Assembly (NCBI GenBank): GCA_902527105.1
Contig: CABZNT010000001.1
Location: forward strand, 121,896 to 185,895
From: an uncultured Prochlorococcus sp.
GTDB lineage: Bacteria; Cyanobacteriota; Cyanobacteriia; PCC-6307; Cyanobiaceae
DNA: 64,000 nt
Direction of reading: 5' to 3'
The notes under the pieces are model-generated. The model saw nothing but the letters and a program-made list of their open reading frames with translations, was not told the origin of the DNA and did not search any database. This document shows, one piece after another, positions 1 to 9,681 of the stretch. Within the stretch, counting starts at the first letter, position 1, and every line of letters begins with the position of its first letter. The position numbers were made by a program, and so were the translations under genes.

Positions 1-2
1 AA

Positions 3-335
3 TACGTCAAGTTTGATCTGAATGGGTTTAATTTCAGTGAAAGTAATTTAGAAGGCGCGGTGTTCAATAATAGTAAATTGCAAAACTCAAAGTTTACTGG
101 AGCCAATTTAAGAGATGCATTAGCTTATGCAACAGACTTTACAGATGCAGATCTTTCGGATGTTAATTTTACAAATGCTTTATTAATGGAGAGTAATTTT
201 GAAGGAGCAAAAATAGATGGTGCAGATTTTACTGATGCTGTTCTTAGTCGTACACAACAAAAACAATTATGTGCGATTGCTAATGGCACAAATAGTTCTA
301 CAGGAGAGAGTACAGAATATAGCTTAGGTTGTTAA
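3..335 (+). CDS. Pentapeptide-repeat protein, 5' end cut by the window edge
   Basis: The reading frame is open to the left edge, so the N-terminus is missing; the first in-frame start inside the window (GTG at 60) is internal to the repeats and should not be used. The visible part is a run of A(N/D)LXX-like pentapeptides (for example ANLRD, ADLSD, ADFTD), which fold as a right-handed quadrilateral beta-helix. After the repeats comes a short tail with two cysteines ending in SLGC, a layout I associate with cyanobacterial lumenal or periplasmic pentapeptide proteins. Biochemical role unknown. Ends 9 bases before the CobW-type gene. Confidence 0.8.
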   Translation, partial: YVKFDLNGFNFSESNLEGAVFNNSKLQNSKFTGANLRDALAYATDFTDADLSDVNFTNALLMESNFEGAKIDGADFTDAVLSRTQQKQLCAIANGTNSSTGESTEYSLGC

Positions 336-344
336 TCATCAAAG

Positions 345-1409
345 ATGAAAAAAAAAATACCAGTTATAGTTGTTTCGGGATTCCTTGGTTCAGGTAAAAC
401 AACTTTTCTAAGATATTTATTAAAAGAGAGTAATAAAAAATTTGGTTTAATAATTAATGAATTTGGTGATGTTGGAATTGACGGTGATTTGATTAAAAGT
501 TGTGATAAATGTGATGAATCTGAAGACGACTGCGTAATCGAATTAAACAATGGATGTTTATGTTGTGCTGTTCAAGATGATTTTGTTCCATCAATAAAAG
601 CTCTCCTAGAATTTAATCCACCTATCGAATCAATAATTATCGAAACAAGTGGCTTGGCATTGCCAATTCCCTTAATTCAAGCACTCAATTGGCCTGAGAT
701 TAGGTCTTCCATCTACCTTGATGTTGTTGTTGGTATCGTTAATGGAGAATCAATGCTTAATGGTTCACCAATTAATGATTTAATTAAAATAACAAAACAA
801 TATAATGAAACAGAAAAGATTGATCACAACGCAACTATAGATGAACTTTTTGAGGAGCAACTTGAAGTTTCTGATATTGTTTTAGTCTCTAGATCAGATA
901 TTTTAAATGATGATCAGTTTGACTTTGTAAAAAAGAAAATTCAAGGAAGTCTAAACTCATCTACACCAGTCCTTAAATCTAAGAATGGCAAAATTGATTT
1001 AAATTATCTTTTTGATTTTAATTTTAAAAAAGAGACTTATAAAGAATTTTTAGCCGAAGAACATGACCATAATCATGTTGAGCTTGTATCAGATTCATTT
1101 AAATTAAATTATTTCCTTGAAAAAAATGACTTTGAAAAGGAGATGTCAAAAATCTTGGATGAATTAAACATTCTTCGAATAAAAGGACGTATCTGGATTC
1201 CAAACAAATCTTTGCCTTTACAAATACAAATTGTTGGAAAGAAAATTAATACTTGGTTTGAAGAAGCTCCAGACAATTGTTGGAGACCAAATGGTAATGC
1301 TGGGCTTGAATTAGTAATAATTTCCTTTGATGAAAAATCTATAAAAACTTTCATTAGAAAAATTAAAGAGAAATTTAAGATTTTAAGTGACCCACAAATA
1401 GCAATTTGA
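345..1409 (+). CDS. CobW/COG0523-family GTPase, putative metal chaperone
   Basis: A 354-residue G3E-family GTPase. The P-loop GFLGSGKTT is at residues 12-20, the family's metal-binding CXCC motif is CLCC at 71-74, and ETSGL follows near 100. A short histidine-rich stretch (EEHDHNHVE, about 230-238) separates the GTPase part from the C-terminal CobW domain, and extra cysteines (CDKCDESEDDC) precede the CXCC. These features are typical of proteins that deliver zinc or cobalt to client enzymes. Members are often labelled CobW (cobalamin) but many act in zinc homeostasis, and nothing nearby decides between them. Starts at ATG 345. Confidence 0.85.
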   Translation: MKKKIPVIVVSGFLGSGKTTFLRYLLKESNKKFGLIINEFGDVGIDGDLIKSCDKCDESEDDCVIELNNGCLCCAVQDDFVPSIKALLEFNPPIESIIIETSGLALPIPLIQALNWPEIRSSIYLDVVVGIVNGESMLNGSPINDLIKITKQYNETEKIDHNATIDELFEEQLEVSDIVLVSRSDILNDDQFDFVKKKIQGSLNSSTPVLKSKNGKIDLNYLFDFNFKKETYKEFLAEEHDHNHVELVSDSFKLNYFLEKNDFEKEMSKILDELNILRIKGRIWIPNKSLPLQIQIVGKKINTWFEEAPDNCWRPNGNAGLELVIISFDEKSIKTFIRKIKEKFKILSDPQIAI

Positions 1410-1420
1410 CTTTATAGTTA

Positions 1421-1450
1421 GCTGTCGGGATACTTACTACAGTAGACAGC
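1421..1450 (+). other. Hairpin between the CobW gene and a tiny zinc-ribbon gene
   Basis: The arms GCTGTC (1421-1426) and GACAGC (1445-1450) are perfect inverted repeats, with a further ACT/AGT pairing inside. No T-run follows, so it is not a standard intrinsic terminator. It sits 5 bases before the start of the 54-residue gene and could shape its leader or mark an RNA 3' end. Confidence 0.4.
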
Positions 1451-1455
1451 CCAAG

Positions 1456-1620
1456 ATGGAAAATCCAAAAATTGCTTTAAAACAAATAATCTCTGACGAT
1501 GTTACATTAATTGATAAAATAAAATGTTCAAAATGTGGCGGGGCAGGAAATTTCAAAACTCATGAAAATTCAAGAAGAACGTGCTTAACTTGTTTTGGTA
1601 GAGGCTACATAAACATTTAA
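1456..1620 (+). CDS. Small zinc-ribbon protein, DnaJ-type CXXCXG motifs
   Basis: A 54-codon ORF starting at ATG 1456. The protein has two cysteine pairs, CSKCGGAG and CLTCFGRG, separated by 14 residues. They match the CXXCXGXG pattern of DnaJ and of small zinc-finger proteins in photosynthetic organisms. About 20 residues precede the first pair. It follows the CobW-type GTPase in the same direction, so a metal-delivery link is conceivable but unproven. Client and function unknown. Confidence rests on the intact paired motifs and the exact fit into an otherwise empty spacer. Confidence 0.7.
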   Translation: MENPKIALKQIISDDVTLIDKIKCSKCGGAGNFKTHENSRRTCLTCFGRGYINI

Positions 1621-1717
1621 TAACTCAGAAAATCTTAAGGTAAAAATATTTGTTTATTAATCAACAGTACTTTTTATAAAAATATAAACTAATCTTCTAG
1701 TAGAAATTAATTTTTAA

Positions 1718-1972
1718 TTGGACCAATTTGCTGTAAAAGTTTTTATAAGACTAAGACCCTCAGTTTTAGATCCAGCAGGTGAAGCTACCAAATCTGCTTC
1801 TATAAAACTTGGAGCCGAGGGAATAAAATCATTACGTATAGGAAAAATGATTGAGGTAAAAATAGAAGGTAATGGTGAAAACGAAGTAAGAGAAAAAATT
1901 GATTTATTGTGTGATAGGTTATTCGCAAATACTGTTATTGAAGATTATGAGTATTCACTAGAAAAATTATAA
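1718..1972 (+). CDS. purS: Phosphoribosylformylglycinamidine synthase subunit PurS
   Basis: An 84-residue protein with the PurS signature [15 protein letters not shown] near the N-terminus and the conserved [10 protein letters not shown] segment. PurS is the small subunit of the three-part FGAM synthase (PurL, PurQ, PurS) of purine synthesis and helps channel ammonia from PurQ to PurL. The start is the TTG at 1718; no ATG precedes the conserved region in frame. It ends 1 base before purQ, so the two are co-transcribed. purL is not in the window. Confidence 0.93.
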   Translation: MDQFAVKVFIRLRPSVLDPAGEATKSASIKLGAEGIKSLRIGKMIEVKIEGNGENEVREKIDLLCDRLFANTVIEDYEYSLEKL

Positions 1973-1973
1973 G

Positions 1974-2639
1974 ATGGATAATTTTACTGTAGGAATTGTT
2001 GTCTTCCCTGGTTCTAATTGTGATCGTGATGTTTCATGGGCATTGGAAGGTTGTTTAGACATAAGAACAAAATACTTGTGGCACGAGTCTTCAGATTTAA
2101 CTGATGTAGATGCAATAGTTTTACCTGGTGGATTTAGCTATGGTGATTATTTAAGATGCGGAGCAATTGCGAGATTCTCTCCATTAATTAATGCCTTAGA
2201 TGAGTTTGTTAAAAGCGGAAAAAGAGTTTTAGGAATTTGTAATGGGTTTCAAATTTTGACAGAATCAGGTTTTTTGCCTGGTGCTCTTGTTGCAAATAAA
2301 AATCTAAATTTTATATGTGATGACGTTGAACTCGATATTGTTTCTTCAAAAGGAGGTTGGTTTAATAATGGAGATGAAAAACAAACTATTAAGTTGCCAA
2401 TAGCGCATGGGGAAGGAAGATATCATTGTGATTCTGATACTTTAAAAAAACTTTTAGATAACAAATTGATCGCTTTGAGATATAAAAATAATCCGAATGG
2501 ATCCTCATTCGATATCGCTGGCATAACTAATGAAAAGGGAAATGTTCTAGGTTTAATGCCTCATCCAGAACGAGCATGTGACGAGACAATTGGTGGCACT
2601 GATGGTCTCTTTACATTAAAATCATTAATATTAAAATAA
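1974..2639 (+). CDS. purQ: FGAM synthase glutamine amidotransferase subunit PurQ
   Basis: A class I glutamine amidotransferase of 221 residues, the usual PurQ length. The nucleophile is Cys89 in LGICNGFQ, and the His/Glu of the triad lie in PHPERA near the C-terminus. [16 protein letters not shown] is the typical PurQ oxyanion region. It releases ammonia from glutamine for conversion of FGAR to FGAM with PurL and PurS. Directly follows purS and is closed by a strong hairpin terminator. Confidence 0.96.
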   Translation: MDNFTVGIVVFPGSNCDRDVSWALEGCLDIRTKYLWHESSDLTDVDAIVLPGGFSYGDYLRCGAIARFSPLINALDEFVKSGKRVLGICNGFQILTESGFLPGALVANKNLNFICDDVELDIVSSKGGWFNNGDEKQTIKLPIAHGEGRYHCDSDTLKKLLDNKLIALRYKNNPNGSSFDIAGITNEKGNVLGLMPHPERACDETIGGTDGLFTLKSLILK

Positions 2640-2640
2640 A

Positions 2641-2670
2641 AAAAAGACCCCCAATTTTGGAGGTCTTTTT
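2641..2670. terminator. Bidirectional intrinsic terminator between purQ and fba
   Basis: The arms AAAAAGACC and GGTCTTTTT flank a short AT loop (ccCCaattttGGa in the centre). The A-run and T-run make it functional on both strands, which suits the convergent purQ (+) and aldolase (-) genes. Confidence 0.85.
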
Positions 2671-2689
2671 TATTTAATTTGGGATGAAA

Positions 2690-3763
2690 CTAGACAGTAG
2701 CTTTTACTTTTGGATCTAAATCACCTTTTGCGTAAAGATCAGCAAAATAATTAGTGCTGTTTTGTTTGATCTTACTTGCTTGACCTTCGCACCAGAACTG
2801 CTTGTATCTATCAAGACAAACTTGCTTCATATATTTTCTAGCAGGCTTGTTAAAGTGTCTTGGATCGAAGTTTGCCTTATCAGCAAATGCTGCCTCTCTA
2901 ACCGCGGCAGTGAAAGCAAGTCTGTTATCAGTATCAATGTTTACTTTCCTGACTCCATTTCTTATTCCCTCTTGGATTTCTTCAACAGGAACGCCGTATG
3001 TTTGAGGGATTTCACCACCATATTTGTTAATAATATCTAACCATTCCTGAGGAACTGAACTAGATCCATGCATTACAAGATGGGTATTTGGAAGTGCTTT
3101 ATGAATTTCAGCAATTCTGCTAATTGCAAGAACTTCTCCTGTTGGTTTCCTTGTAAATTTATAAGCACCATGACTTGTACCTATAGCAATAGCTAATGCA
3201 TCGACTTTTGTTTTAGCAACAAAATCTGCAGCTTCTTCAGGATCAGTCAAAAGCATATCTGTAGAAAGTTCACCTTCAAATCCATGACCATCTTCTGCTT
3301 CTCCTTTACCTGTTTCTAATGAACCTAAGCAACCTAATTCTCCTTCAACACTAACTCCAACTGAATGAGCAAAATCTACTACTTTTTTAGTAACTGCAAC
3401 ATTATATTCGTAACTAGCGGGTGTTTTTGCATCTGCCTCTAGAGAACCATCCATCATTACTGATGTGAAACCATTTATTGCTGCTGAATAACATGTTGAT
3501 GGCTCATTACCGTGGTCTTGGTGCATTACTACTGGAATATTAGGATATGTTTCTGTAGCAGCAAGGATTAGATGACGTAGGAAAATTTCTCCTGCATAAT
3601 TTCTTGCCCCTCTTGAAGCTTGAAGGATTACAGGACTATCAGTTTCATATGCTGCTTCCATGATTGCTTGAACTTGCTCAAGGTTATTAACATTGAAAGC
3701 TGGAATACCGTAACCATTCTCAGCAGCGTGATCTAAAAGTAGTCTTAGTGGAACGAGAGCCAT
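2690..3763 (-). CDS. fba: Class II fructose-bisphosphate aldolase (CbbA type)
   Basis: A 357-residue zinc-dependent aldolase that cleaves or forms fructose-1,6-bisphosphate and, in the Calvin cycle, probably sedoheptulose-1,7-bisphosphate. The catalytic and metal site HQDHG is at residues 81-85, followed by SVMMDGS, the glycine-rich [11 protein letters not shown] loop and MHGSSSVP. Length and these motifs place it with the CbbA-like class IIA/B enzymes of cyanobacteria. Starts with ATG 3763. With the class I gene upstream broken, this would be the working aldolase here. Confidence 0.96.
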   Translation of the reverse strand: MALVPLRLLLDHAAENGYGIPAFNVNNLEQVQAIMEAAYETDSPVILQASRGARNYAGEIFLRHLILAATETYPNIPVVMHQDHGNEPSTCYSAAINGFTSVMMDGSLEADAKTPASYEYNVAVTKKVVDFAHSVGVSVEGELGCLGSLETGKGEAEDGHGFEGELSTDMLLTDPEEAADFVAKTKVDALAIAIGTSHGAYKFTRKPTGEVLAISRIAEIHKALPNTHLVMHGSSSVPQEWLDIINKYGGEIPQTYGVPVEEIQEGIRNGVRKVNIDTDNRLAFTAAVREAAFADKANFDPRHFNKPARKYMKQVCLDRYKQFWCEGQASKIKQNSTNYFADLYAKGDLDPKVKATV

Positions 3764-3910
3764 AATTAAAATAAGTTAAATGCTATATAAAGCACATGTT
3801 TCCGAGAGTTTAGTATAAATAGGTATCAAATGTCACGTCATTAGATATACAAAATACTAAATTAAAGAAACTTATTTTATGACCCAGAGTATATTTTTAG
3901 GATTTTTTAT

Positions 3911-4977
3911 TTAGTAAGTGTAGCCTGCAACAAACAATTGCTCATCAGATGAAGGTTGAGATCCTGCTACATAGGCACCTTTTGAAGCCTCAGAGTTTGC
4001 CTGGGCTCTCGTTATTAATGCTTTTTGCCCCCCTTCAACGTCACTTCCTTTCCAGGCCTTTAAGCATGAGTGCTGTAATGCTCTTCCATAGGAGAATGAA
4101 ACATTCCATAAAGCTTTCCTGTAAAGAGTGTTCATATTATTTAAATAAACAGAAGCAGCTTCTTCGCTTAATCCTCCTGATAAGAAAACTATTCCAGGAA
4201 CAGATGCAGGAACGCATCTTTCCATAGTTCTTATTGTCATTTCGGCAACTTTCTTAGGGTCAGCCTTGGTGGACAATCTGCTCCATTTACAGTCATAGAG
4301 GGTTTTAATAGAGTTCCTTCTAGAAAAACTCCATTTGATTGACAGGCCATATAAACCTGCTTTATTACCTCTTCTTGGACTTCAGCAGTTTTTTCAATAG
4401 TATGGTCGCCGTCCATTAAGATTTCAGGTTCAATGATTGGTACTAAACCAGATTCTTGAACGGATCTTGCATACCTTGCTAATCCCCAGGCATTCTCTTG
4501 AATTGATAGTTTTGAAGGACAACCATCATTTGTAATTTGCAGAACTGCTCTCCACTTTGCAAATCTTGCACCTTGTTCATAATATTTTGCTGCTCTTTCC
4601 ACTAAACCATCTAGGCCAGAGCAAAAAGTTTCTACATCTCCTCCTCCAGGAAGTGGATTTAGACCTTTATCGACCTTTATACCTGGAATAATACCTAAAT
4701 CATTTAGTTTCTTAACCATCGACTCACCATCCTGGTGATTCTGATAAAGAGTTTCTTCGAAGAGGATTGCACCACTTATATATTTCCCAAGACCTTCTGT
4801 AGTAAAAAGCATTCCTCTATACGCCTTCCTATTGTCTTCAGTATTTTCAACGCCAATTCCAGCGAGTCTTTTACCTACTGTTTTAGTGGATTCATCTACC
4901 GCTAATATCCCTTTTCCTTTAGAAGCTAGTAATTGAGCATTCTCTTTAAGCTCATTTTTGTAATAATTTAAAGCCAT
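3911..4977 (-). pseudogene. Class I fructose-bisphosphate aldolase, split by a one-base frameshift
   Basis: Two overlapping frames together make one class I (Schiff-base) aldolase of about 355 residues. The N-terminal frame (4977-4237) carries GKGILAVDEST, the substrate-binding region and the Schiff-base lysine in EGTLLKPSM (about residue 225), then runs into a wrong tail and stops. The C-terminal frame (ending 3911) resumes with STKADPKKVAEMTIRTMERC, the SGGLSEE loop, and the family tail ending in GYTY. On the minus strand the break reads TGTCCACCAAG where TGTCCNACCAAG would keep frame, so one base is missing near 4270. Either a recent pseudogene or a sequence error. Confidence 0.88.
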
Positions 4978-5080
4978 TCTTTAATAATTCAGTTCAATTG
5001 ATTTTTCCAGAATATGAAAAAAAAATAAAATCAATCTAATACTTTATCAGGTGATAATTGCTACTTATAAATTTATAGCT

Positions 5081-6178
5081 TTAAATATTGATTCTTAATC
5101 CGCTTTTCGAAGATTCTCTTATGGCTTCGCAAACTTTATGACTAGCAAGTCCCTCACATAATCCTGGAATGATAGGTGTTTGATTAAAAATACTCTCGGC
5201 CCATAAATTTTGAATTCTTAAAACTGGAGCTATTCTTCCATCAGTCCATGTTTTTTCAAAATTAAATCTTGGATCTGCAGTTAGATTTTGTATTTTATTT
5301 TCATTATTTGAATATTTCAAATTAAAACCATGGACATAATCTTTTTGGTTCTCGCTTTTAAGAATAAGTGAACCTTCGCTTCCATATATTTCTAAACTAA
5401 AACCTCTACCATTTTTAGAAATCGATGATAAGGATACCTGACATGGAATAAGATTGGAACTATAGTTTGATATTTCTATATTAGCCAGGCAAACATCCTC
5501 GCTAGTAACATCATTAAAATCAGATGAATTAGCTAAAGGTCTTTTTTTGATTGATGTTGCTAACTTGCCAGATACATTTATTGATTCTCCAAAAAACCAA
5601 TTCAACATATCGAATGCATGAGTACCTAAGGCGCCAATAACTCCTCCACCTTTTTTTTTCAAAGAATACCAATTCCAAGCTCTTTTAGGGTCGGATCTGC
5701 TACCCATTAACCAATCTAATTTGACTAAATATATTTCTCCTAAAATATTTTCATCAATAAGTTTTTTTGTCTGAAGAAAAAGGGGAACTGCTCTATATTC
5801 GAAATCAACACATACGCTTAAGTTATTAATCAAAGATATTCTCTGAAGCTCTTCTATTTCAGAGGACGATATTGAAACAGGTTTCTCTAAAAGCAAATTT
5901 TTATTATTCTCAAGAGCTTGTTTTGCTAATTTAAATCTTGATTCAGGAGGAGTAGCAATAATAATCCCATCAATTTCTTGAGATTTAACTAGGTCTTCCC
6001 AATCATGAAAAAACTCTAATCCAGTTTCTTTTTCTAGAATTGATTTTTGCTTTTTGTCATAATGATAAATAGCAACAGGCGTTAAATAATTCGACTCTTT
6101 TAACGCTTCTAAATGTACTTTTTTACCAAATCCTAGTCCAGCGATTGCTATTTTTAATTTTTTATTTTTAGAATTCAT
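5081..6178 (-). CDS. Gfo/Idh/MocA-family NAD(P)-dependent oxidoreductase
   Basis: A 365-residue protein with an N-terminal Rossmann fold (GLGFGKKVH after the first strand), the family's EKP motif in LLEKPVSIS near residue 96, and a C-terminal alpha/beta domain containing GGGVIGALGTHAFDM. Such enzymes oxidise or reduce sugars and cyclitols, or related carbonyls; biliverdin reductase belongs to the same fold. The substrate cannot be read from the sequence. It lies 2 bases downstream of the secreted 130-residue protein and accD on the same strand, so probably the end of one operon. Confidence 0.85.
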   Translation of the reverse strand: MNSKNKKLKIAIAGLGFGKKVHLEALKESNYLTPVAIYHYDKKQKSILEKETGLEFFHDWEDLVKSQEIDGIIIATPPESRFKLAKQALENNKNLLLEKPVSISSSEIEELQRISLINNLSVCVDFEYRAVPLFLQTKKLIDENILGEIYLVKLDWLMGSRSDPKRAWNWYSLKKKGGGVIGALGTHAFDMLNWFFGESINVSGKLATSIKKRPLANSSDFNDVTSEDVCLANIEISNYSSNLIPCQVSLSSISKNGRGFSLEIYGSEGSLILKSENQKDYVHGFNLKYSNNENKIQNLTADPRFNFEKTWTDGRIAPVLRIQNLWAESIFNQTPIIPGLCEGLASHKVCEAIRESSKSGLRINI

Positions 6179-6180
6179 TA

Positions 6181-6573
6181 TTATCCATTTATAAACTCTG
6201 AACAGCTATTTTCAATAACTACATCTATTAGTTCATCATTATTAGAAGTTTGCAATTTTGAATTGAATTGAGGTATTCCATTTATGGAAGTATCTTTAAA
6301 CTTTTTTTCATCGCAATTAATTCTCATTACATAAAGTGATAACTCTCCATCATCATCTGAATTAGTTGGATTTTTGAAGAACTTTGTTAAGACACTTATT
6401 TCACCATTTGGTAGCAGCTTAATACTGCCTTTATCGAGCCATTCTTTCCCTTCATTATTCTCTTTTAGTAAAACCCAGTCAACATTTCCTATCCCATAAG
6501 AACATGGCGCAAAATTTAAAATAAAAAATAAAAGGCTTAAAGAAAAATAAAAGAAATTTGAAATAATTCTCAT
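6181..6573 (-). CDS. Exported protein resembling the surface-adhesin E domain family
   Basis: A 130-residue protein with an N-terminal signal peptide (hydrophobic residues 7-25, probably cut after the CSYG region). The mature part opens with VDWVLLKENNEGKEWLDKGSI, a pattern seen in small cyanobacterial secreted proteins of the adhesin-E-like fold (a 'stress/identity' beta domain). Two cysteines (NCDEKKF and NSCSEF) could form a disulfide. Function unknown. Packed between accD and the oxidoreductase with 1-2 base gaps. Confidence 0.6.
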   Translation of the reverse strand: MRIISNFFYFSLSLLFFILNFAPCSYGIGNVDWVLLKENNEGKEWLDKGSIKLLPNGEISVLTKFFKNPTNSDDDGELSLYVMRINCDEKKFKDTSINGIPQFNSKLQTSNNDELIDVVIENSCSEFING

Positions 6574-6574
6574 A

Positions 6575-7456
6575 TTATATATTTGCTTTTGCGAGTTCTT
6601 TTACACCATGAATTTTTAAAATTTTAGTCAAGGTATCCTTGAGATCTTTCCTTTTAACTATTACATCAACAAAACCATGCTCAAGCAGATATTCAGCTGT
6701 TTGAAAATTATCGGGTAATTTTTCTCTTAATGTTTGTTCTATAACCCTTCTTCCCGCAAATCCTATAAGAGCTTTAGGTTCCGCCAAAATTAAATCACCT
6801 AACATTGCAAAGCTTGCTGTTACCCCCCCAGTGGTTGGATGAGTTAATAAAGGCATATAAAGAAGATTTTTCTCTTTATGTTTTTTTAGTGCTCCAGATA
6901 TTTTTGCCATTTGCATGAGACTTAACATGCCTTCTTGCATCCTTGCTCCTCCAGATGCGCAAACAATAAGAATTGGAAAATTTTCTAAAGTTGCTCTCTC
7001 AATTATCCGCGTAATTTTTTCACCAACTACTGAACCCATGGATCCTCCCATAAATCTAAAATCCATAACAGCTAATGCTAAGGGCATTGAATTTACAGAA
7101 CAGATACCTGTTACGACTCCATCTCTTAAACCTGTACCGGCTTGACTTTCTTTAATTCGATCAGCATATGATCTTCTATCTTTAAAACCTAAAGGATCTG
7201 TGGGACTTAATGAACTATCAAACTCTTCGAATGAATTTTTGTCAGCAATTATATTTATCCTTTCATCGCTATTAATCCTATTGTGGTGTCCACAATTACT
7301 ACAAACATTGAAATTTGAAATCAGGTCTTTTCTATAGGCTACTTGCGAACATTCTGAACATTTAACCCACAAACCATCTCCTTCATCAGTATCTTGCGAA
7401 ACTTTTCCAACAAATTGATCTTTACGCCTTGCGGCAAACCAGTCGATTAATGACAC
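6575..7456 (-). CDS. accD: Acetyl-CoA carboxylase carboxyltransferase beta subunit
   Basis: A 293-residue AccD. The N-terminal C4 zinc finger is at Cys33, Cys36, Cys52 and Cys55, followed by the carboxyltransferase core with [25 protein letters not shown] and [11 protein letters not shown]. With AccA it transfers the carboxyl group from carboxybiotin to acetyl-CoA, giving malonyl-CoA for fatty acid synthesis. The start is a GTG at 7456, the first start before the conserved SLIDWF sequence. Confidence 0.96.
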   Translation of the reverse strand: MSLIDWFAARRKDQFVGKVSQDTDEGDGLWVKCSECSQVAYRKDLISNFNVCSNCGHHNRINSDERINIIADKNSFEEFDSSLSPTDPLGFKDRRSYADRIKESQAGTGLRDGVVTGICSVNSMPLALAVMDFRFMGGSMGSVVGEKITRIIERATLENFPILIVCASGGARMQEGMLSLMQMAKISGALKKHKEKNLLYMPLLTHPTTGGVTASFAMLGDLILAEPKALIGFAGRRVIEQTLREKLPDNFQTAEYLLEHGFVDVIVKRKDLKDTLTKILKIHGVKELAKANI

Positions 7457-7593
7457 AACTTTTCCTGTTTTTTCTATTTAAATCTAAATAAGGTACTTTT
7501 ATCAAGAAAGATATATAAATATTTGAGATCCTCTAGATTAAAAACTCCTCAAATTAAAAAAATATAATGATTTGAGTTGATAATGGAAACTAA

Positions 7594-8490
7594 TTATTTA
7601 TTTTTTTCCTCAATCATTTTATGAATTATTGGAGTGAGAATTAGTTCCATTGCGAAACCCATTTTACCTCCATTTACAACGATACTTGTTGGACTTGACA
7701 TAAATGAATCGTTAATCATTCCAAGCAAGTATTGAAAATCAATCCCCCATTTCTCTCTTGCCCCTTTTCTAAAATGTATGATCACAAAGCTCTCATCAGG
7801 AGTTGGGATATTCCTGCATATGAAAGGATTAGAAGTGTCGATTGTGGGAATTCTTTGGAAATTAATATCGGTTTTGCTGAATTGTGGGCAAATGTGATTT
7901 ATATAATCAGGCATTCTTCTCAATATAGTATCCACAATGGTTTCAGCTGAGTAACCTCTTTCTGCGTTATCTCTATGGATTTTTTGAATCCACTCTAAAT
8001 TTGTTATCGGAACAACACCAACAAGTAAATCAGCATAAGATGCCACATTGTATCCATCACCTTCTACCCCGCCATGCAAACCTTCATAAAAAAGTACGTC
8101 TGTTCCCTCAGGAATATCTTCCCATGGAGTAAATTGTCCAGGTTCTAAGGATGTACCAAGTCTTGTATTATGTTCTTCTGCTTCTTCAAGACTATGTAGA
8201 TAATATCTTTTCTTTCCTCCTCCAGTTTCACCATAGATTTTAAAAAGTTCTTCTAGCTTGTCAAAAAGATTAGCCTCTGGACCAAAATGAGAGAAATTTT
8301 CACCTTTTGAAAGAGCGTCAGCCATAGCTTTTTTCATAGGCATTCTTTCAAATCTGTGGTAACTATCACCTTCTACAACTGCGGGAACAATATCTTCTCT
8401 GGCAAAAATATGCTCAAAGGCTCTTTTTACTGTACTTGTTCCTGCTCCTGAAGATCCTGTTACAGCGACTACTGGATGACGTTTTGACAT
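7594..8490 (-). CDS. prk: Phosphoribulokinase, proteobacterial (PrkB-like) type
   Basis: A 298-residue kinase that phosphorylates ribulose-5-phosphate to the Rubisco substrate. The P-loop is GSSGAGTST (residues 12-20), followed by EGDSYHRF, FGPEANLFD, TDVLFYEGLHGGV and RRMPDYINHICPQFS. These resemble the class I enzymes of proteobacteria and E. coli PrkB rather than the plant/classical cyanobacterial form. The paired regulatory cysteines of the latter are absent: GAGT stands where GCGK would be. Expected cytosolic or carboxysome-adjacent. 137-base spacer after it, 89-base spacer before it. Confidence 0.95.
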   Translation of the reverse strand: MSKRHPVVAVTGSSGAGTSTVKRAFEHIFAREDIVPAVVEGDSYHRFERMPMKKAMADALSKGENFSHFGPEANLFDKLEELFKIYGETGGGKKRYYLHSLEEAEEHNTRLGTSLEPGQFTPWEDIPEGTDVLFYEGLHGGVEGDGYNVASYADLLVGVVPITNLEWIQKIHRDNAERGYSAETIVDTILRRMPDYINHICPQFSKTDINFQRIPTIDTSNPFICRNIPTPDESFVIIHFRKGAREKWGIDFQYLLGMINDSFMSSPTSIVVNGGKMGFAMELILTPIIHKMIEEKNK

Positions 8491-8579
8491 TTTTTAATAA
8501 CAATATCTAATGATTCTGACAGGTCATATGCCAACTTTATGTTTTACTTAAAAATATTTTTTTATTTATTAATTTTTTT

Positions 8580-9653
8580 TTAAATTTCATCTATTATTTT
8601 ATCTCCGATTTCAATGCAAGATAAAACTTCAGAAGACCCATCAGATAAATCTGCGGTTCTAAATCCTTTTGATAAAACTTTATCAATAGCAGTTTCTAAA
8701 TTTTCTGCAGCTTCTTCTTCATTTAATCCAATTTTTAACATCATGGAAGCAGATAAAAGCATTGCTATAGGATTGGCTATGTTTTTACCAGCTATATCAG
8801 GAGCTGAACCATGAACAGGTTCAAAAACTCCTGGACCATTATTGTTTAAAGAAGCAGATGGAAGCATACCAATAGAACCAGTTAACATTGCGGCTAAATC
8901 GCTTAAAATATCACCAAATAAATTACTAGTTAAAATCACATCAAATTGACCAGGATCTCTAACTAATTGCATTGCTGCATTATCAACGTACATATTGCTT
9001 AGAGATATATTTTTATCTTTTGAAGTGATATTTAAAACTGTATCTCTCCACAATTGGCTAACCTCAAGAACGTTTGATTTATCAACAGAACATATTTTTT
9101 TATTCCTTTGGTTAGCAATTTTCATTGCTATTTCAGTTATTCTTTCTATTTCGGCCGAATCATAAACCATCGTATTGAAAGCTTTTGGGATTTTTGTATT
9201 TGTTATATGTCCTCTAGGTTTTCCAAAATAAATTCCCCCTATTAATTCTCTTACAACAATAAGATCTACGTGCTCAACGATTTCTTTTTTTAATGTACTT
9301 GCATCTAATAAAGATTTTCTTATTTTGACAGGCCTGATATTTGCGAAAAGGTTTAGGGCAGACCTTAACTTTAGTAACCCACTTTCTGGCCTTAATTCTC
9401 TTGCAAGAGAGTCATATTTAATATCTCCAACACATGCTAAAAGTACTGCATCACTTTTTTTGCATACATCTAGTGTCTCATCTGGAGCAGGAGTCCCGTA
9501 TTTTTCATAAGCTATCCCCCCAAATAATTTTTCGATAATCTCAATATCGAAATTATGATTTTTTGAAAGCTTTTTTAAAACTTTTTTTGAAACTTCTGAA
9601 ATCTCTGGTCCAATTCCATCTCCTGACAATAAAACAATCTTATATTTCTTCAT
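8580..9653 (-). CDS. leuB: 3-isopropylmalate dehydrogenase
   Basis: A 357-residue beta-decarboxylating dehydrogenase of leucine synthesis. Visible: GDGIGPEI at residues 11-18, the substrate-binding LRSALNLFANIRP segment, RELIGGIYFGKPRG typical of LeuB rather than isocitrate dehydrogenase, YVDNAAMQLVRDP, and NAD-binding VHGSAPDIAGKNIANP. Length and motifs are normal. Same strand as lpxD and proB, 28 bases from lpxD. Confidence 0.96.
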   Translation of the reverse strand: MKKYKIVLLSGDGIGPEISEVSKKVLKKLSKNHNFDIEIIEKLFGGIAYEKYGTPAPDETLDVCKKSDAVLLACVGDIKYDSLARELRPESGLLKLRSALNLFANIRPVKIRKSLLDASTLKKEIVEHVDLIVVRELIGGIYFGKPRGHITNTKIPKAFNTMVYDSAEIERITEIAMKIANQRNKKICSVDKSNVLEVSQLWRDTVLNITSKDKNISLSNMYVDNAAMQLVRDPGQFDVILTSNLFGDILSDLAAMLTGSIGMLPSASLNNNGPGVFEPVHGSAPDIAGKNIANPIAMLLSASMMLKIGLNEEEAAENLETAIDKVLSKGFRTADLSDGSSEVLSCIEIGDKIIDEI

Positions 9654-9681
9654 TTAAATTTTTGTTTTATAGAACAATAAA

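Noticed and set aside
60..335. Pentapeptide gene starting at GTG 60
   Set aside because: The frame stays open with in-register pentapeptides to the left edge, so the start is outside.
332..550. Minus-strand ORF over the CobW gene start
   Set aside because: Shadow of a strongly conserved GTPase on the other strand.
5081..6178. Gfo/Idh protein as biliverdin reductase
   Set aside because: Only the general fold is visible; no pigment-pathway neighbour supports it.
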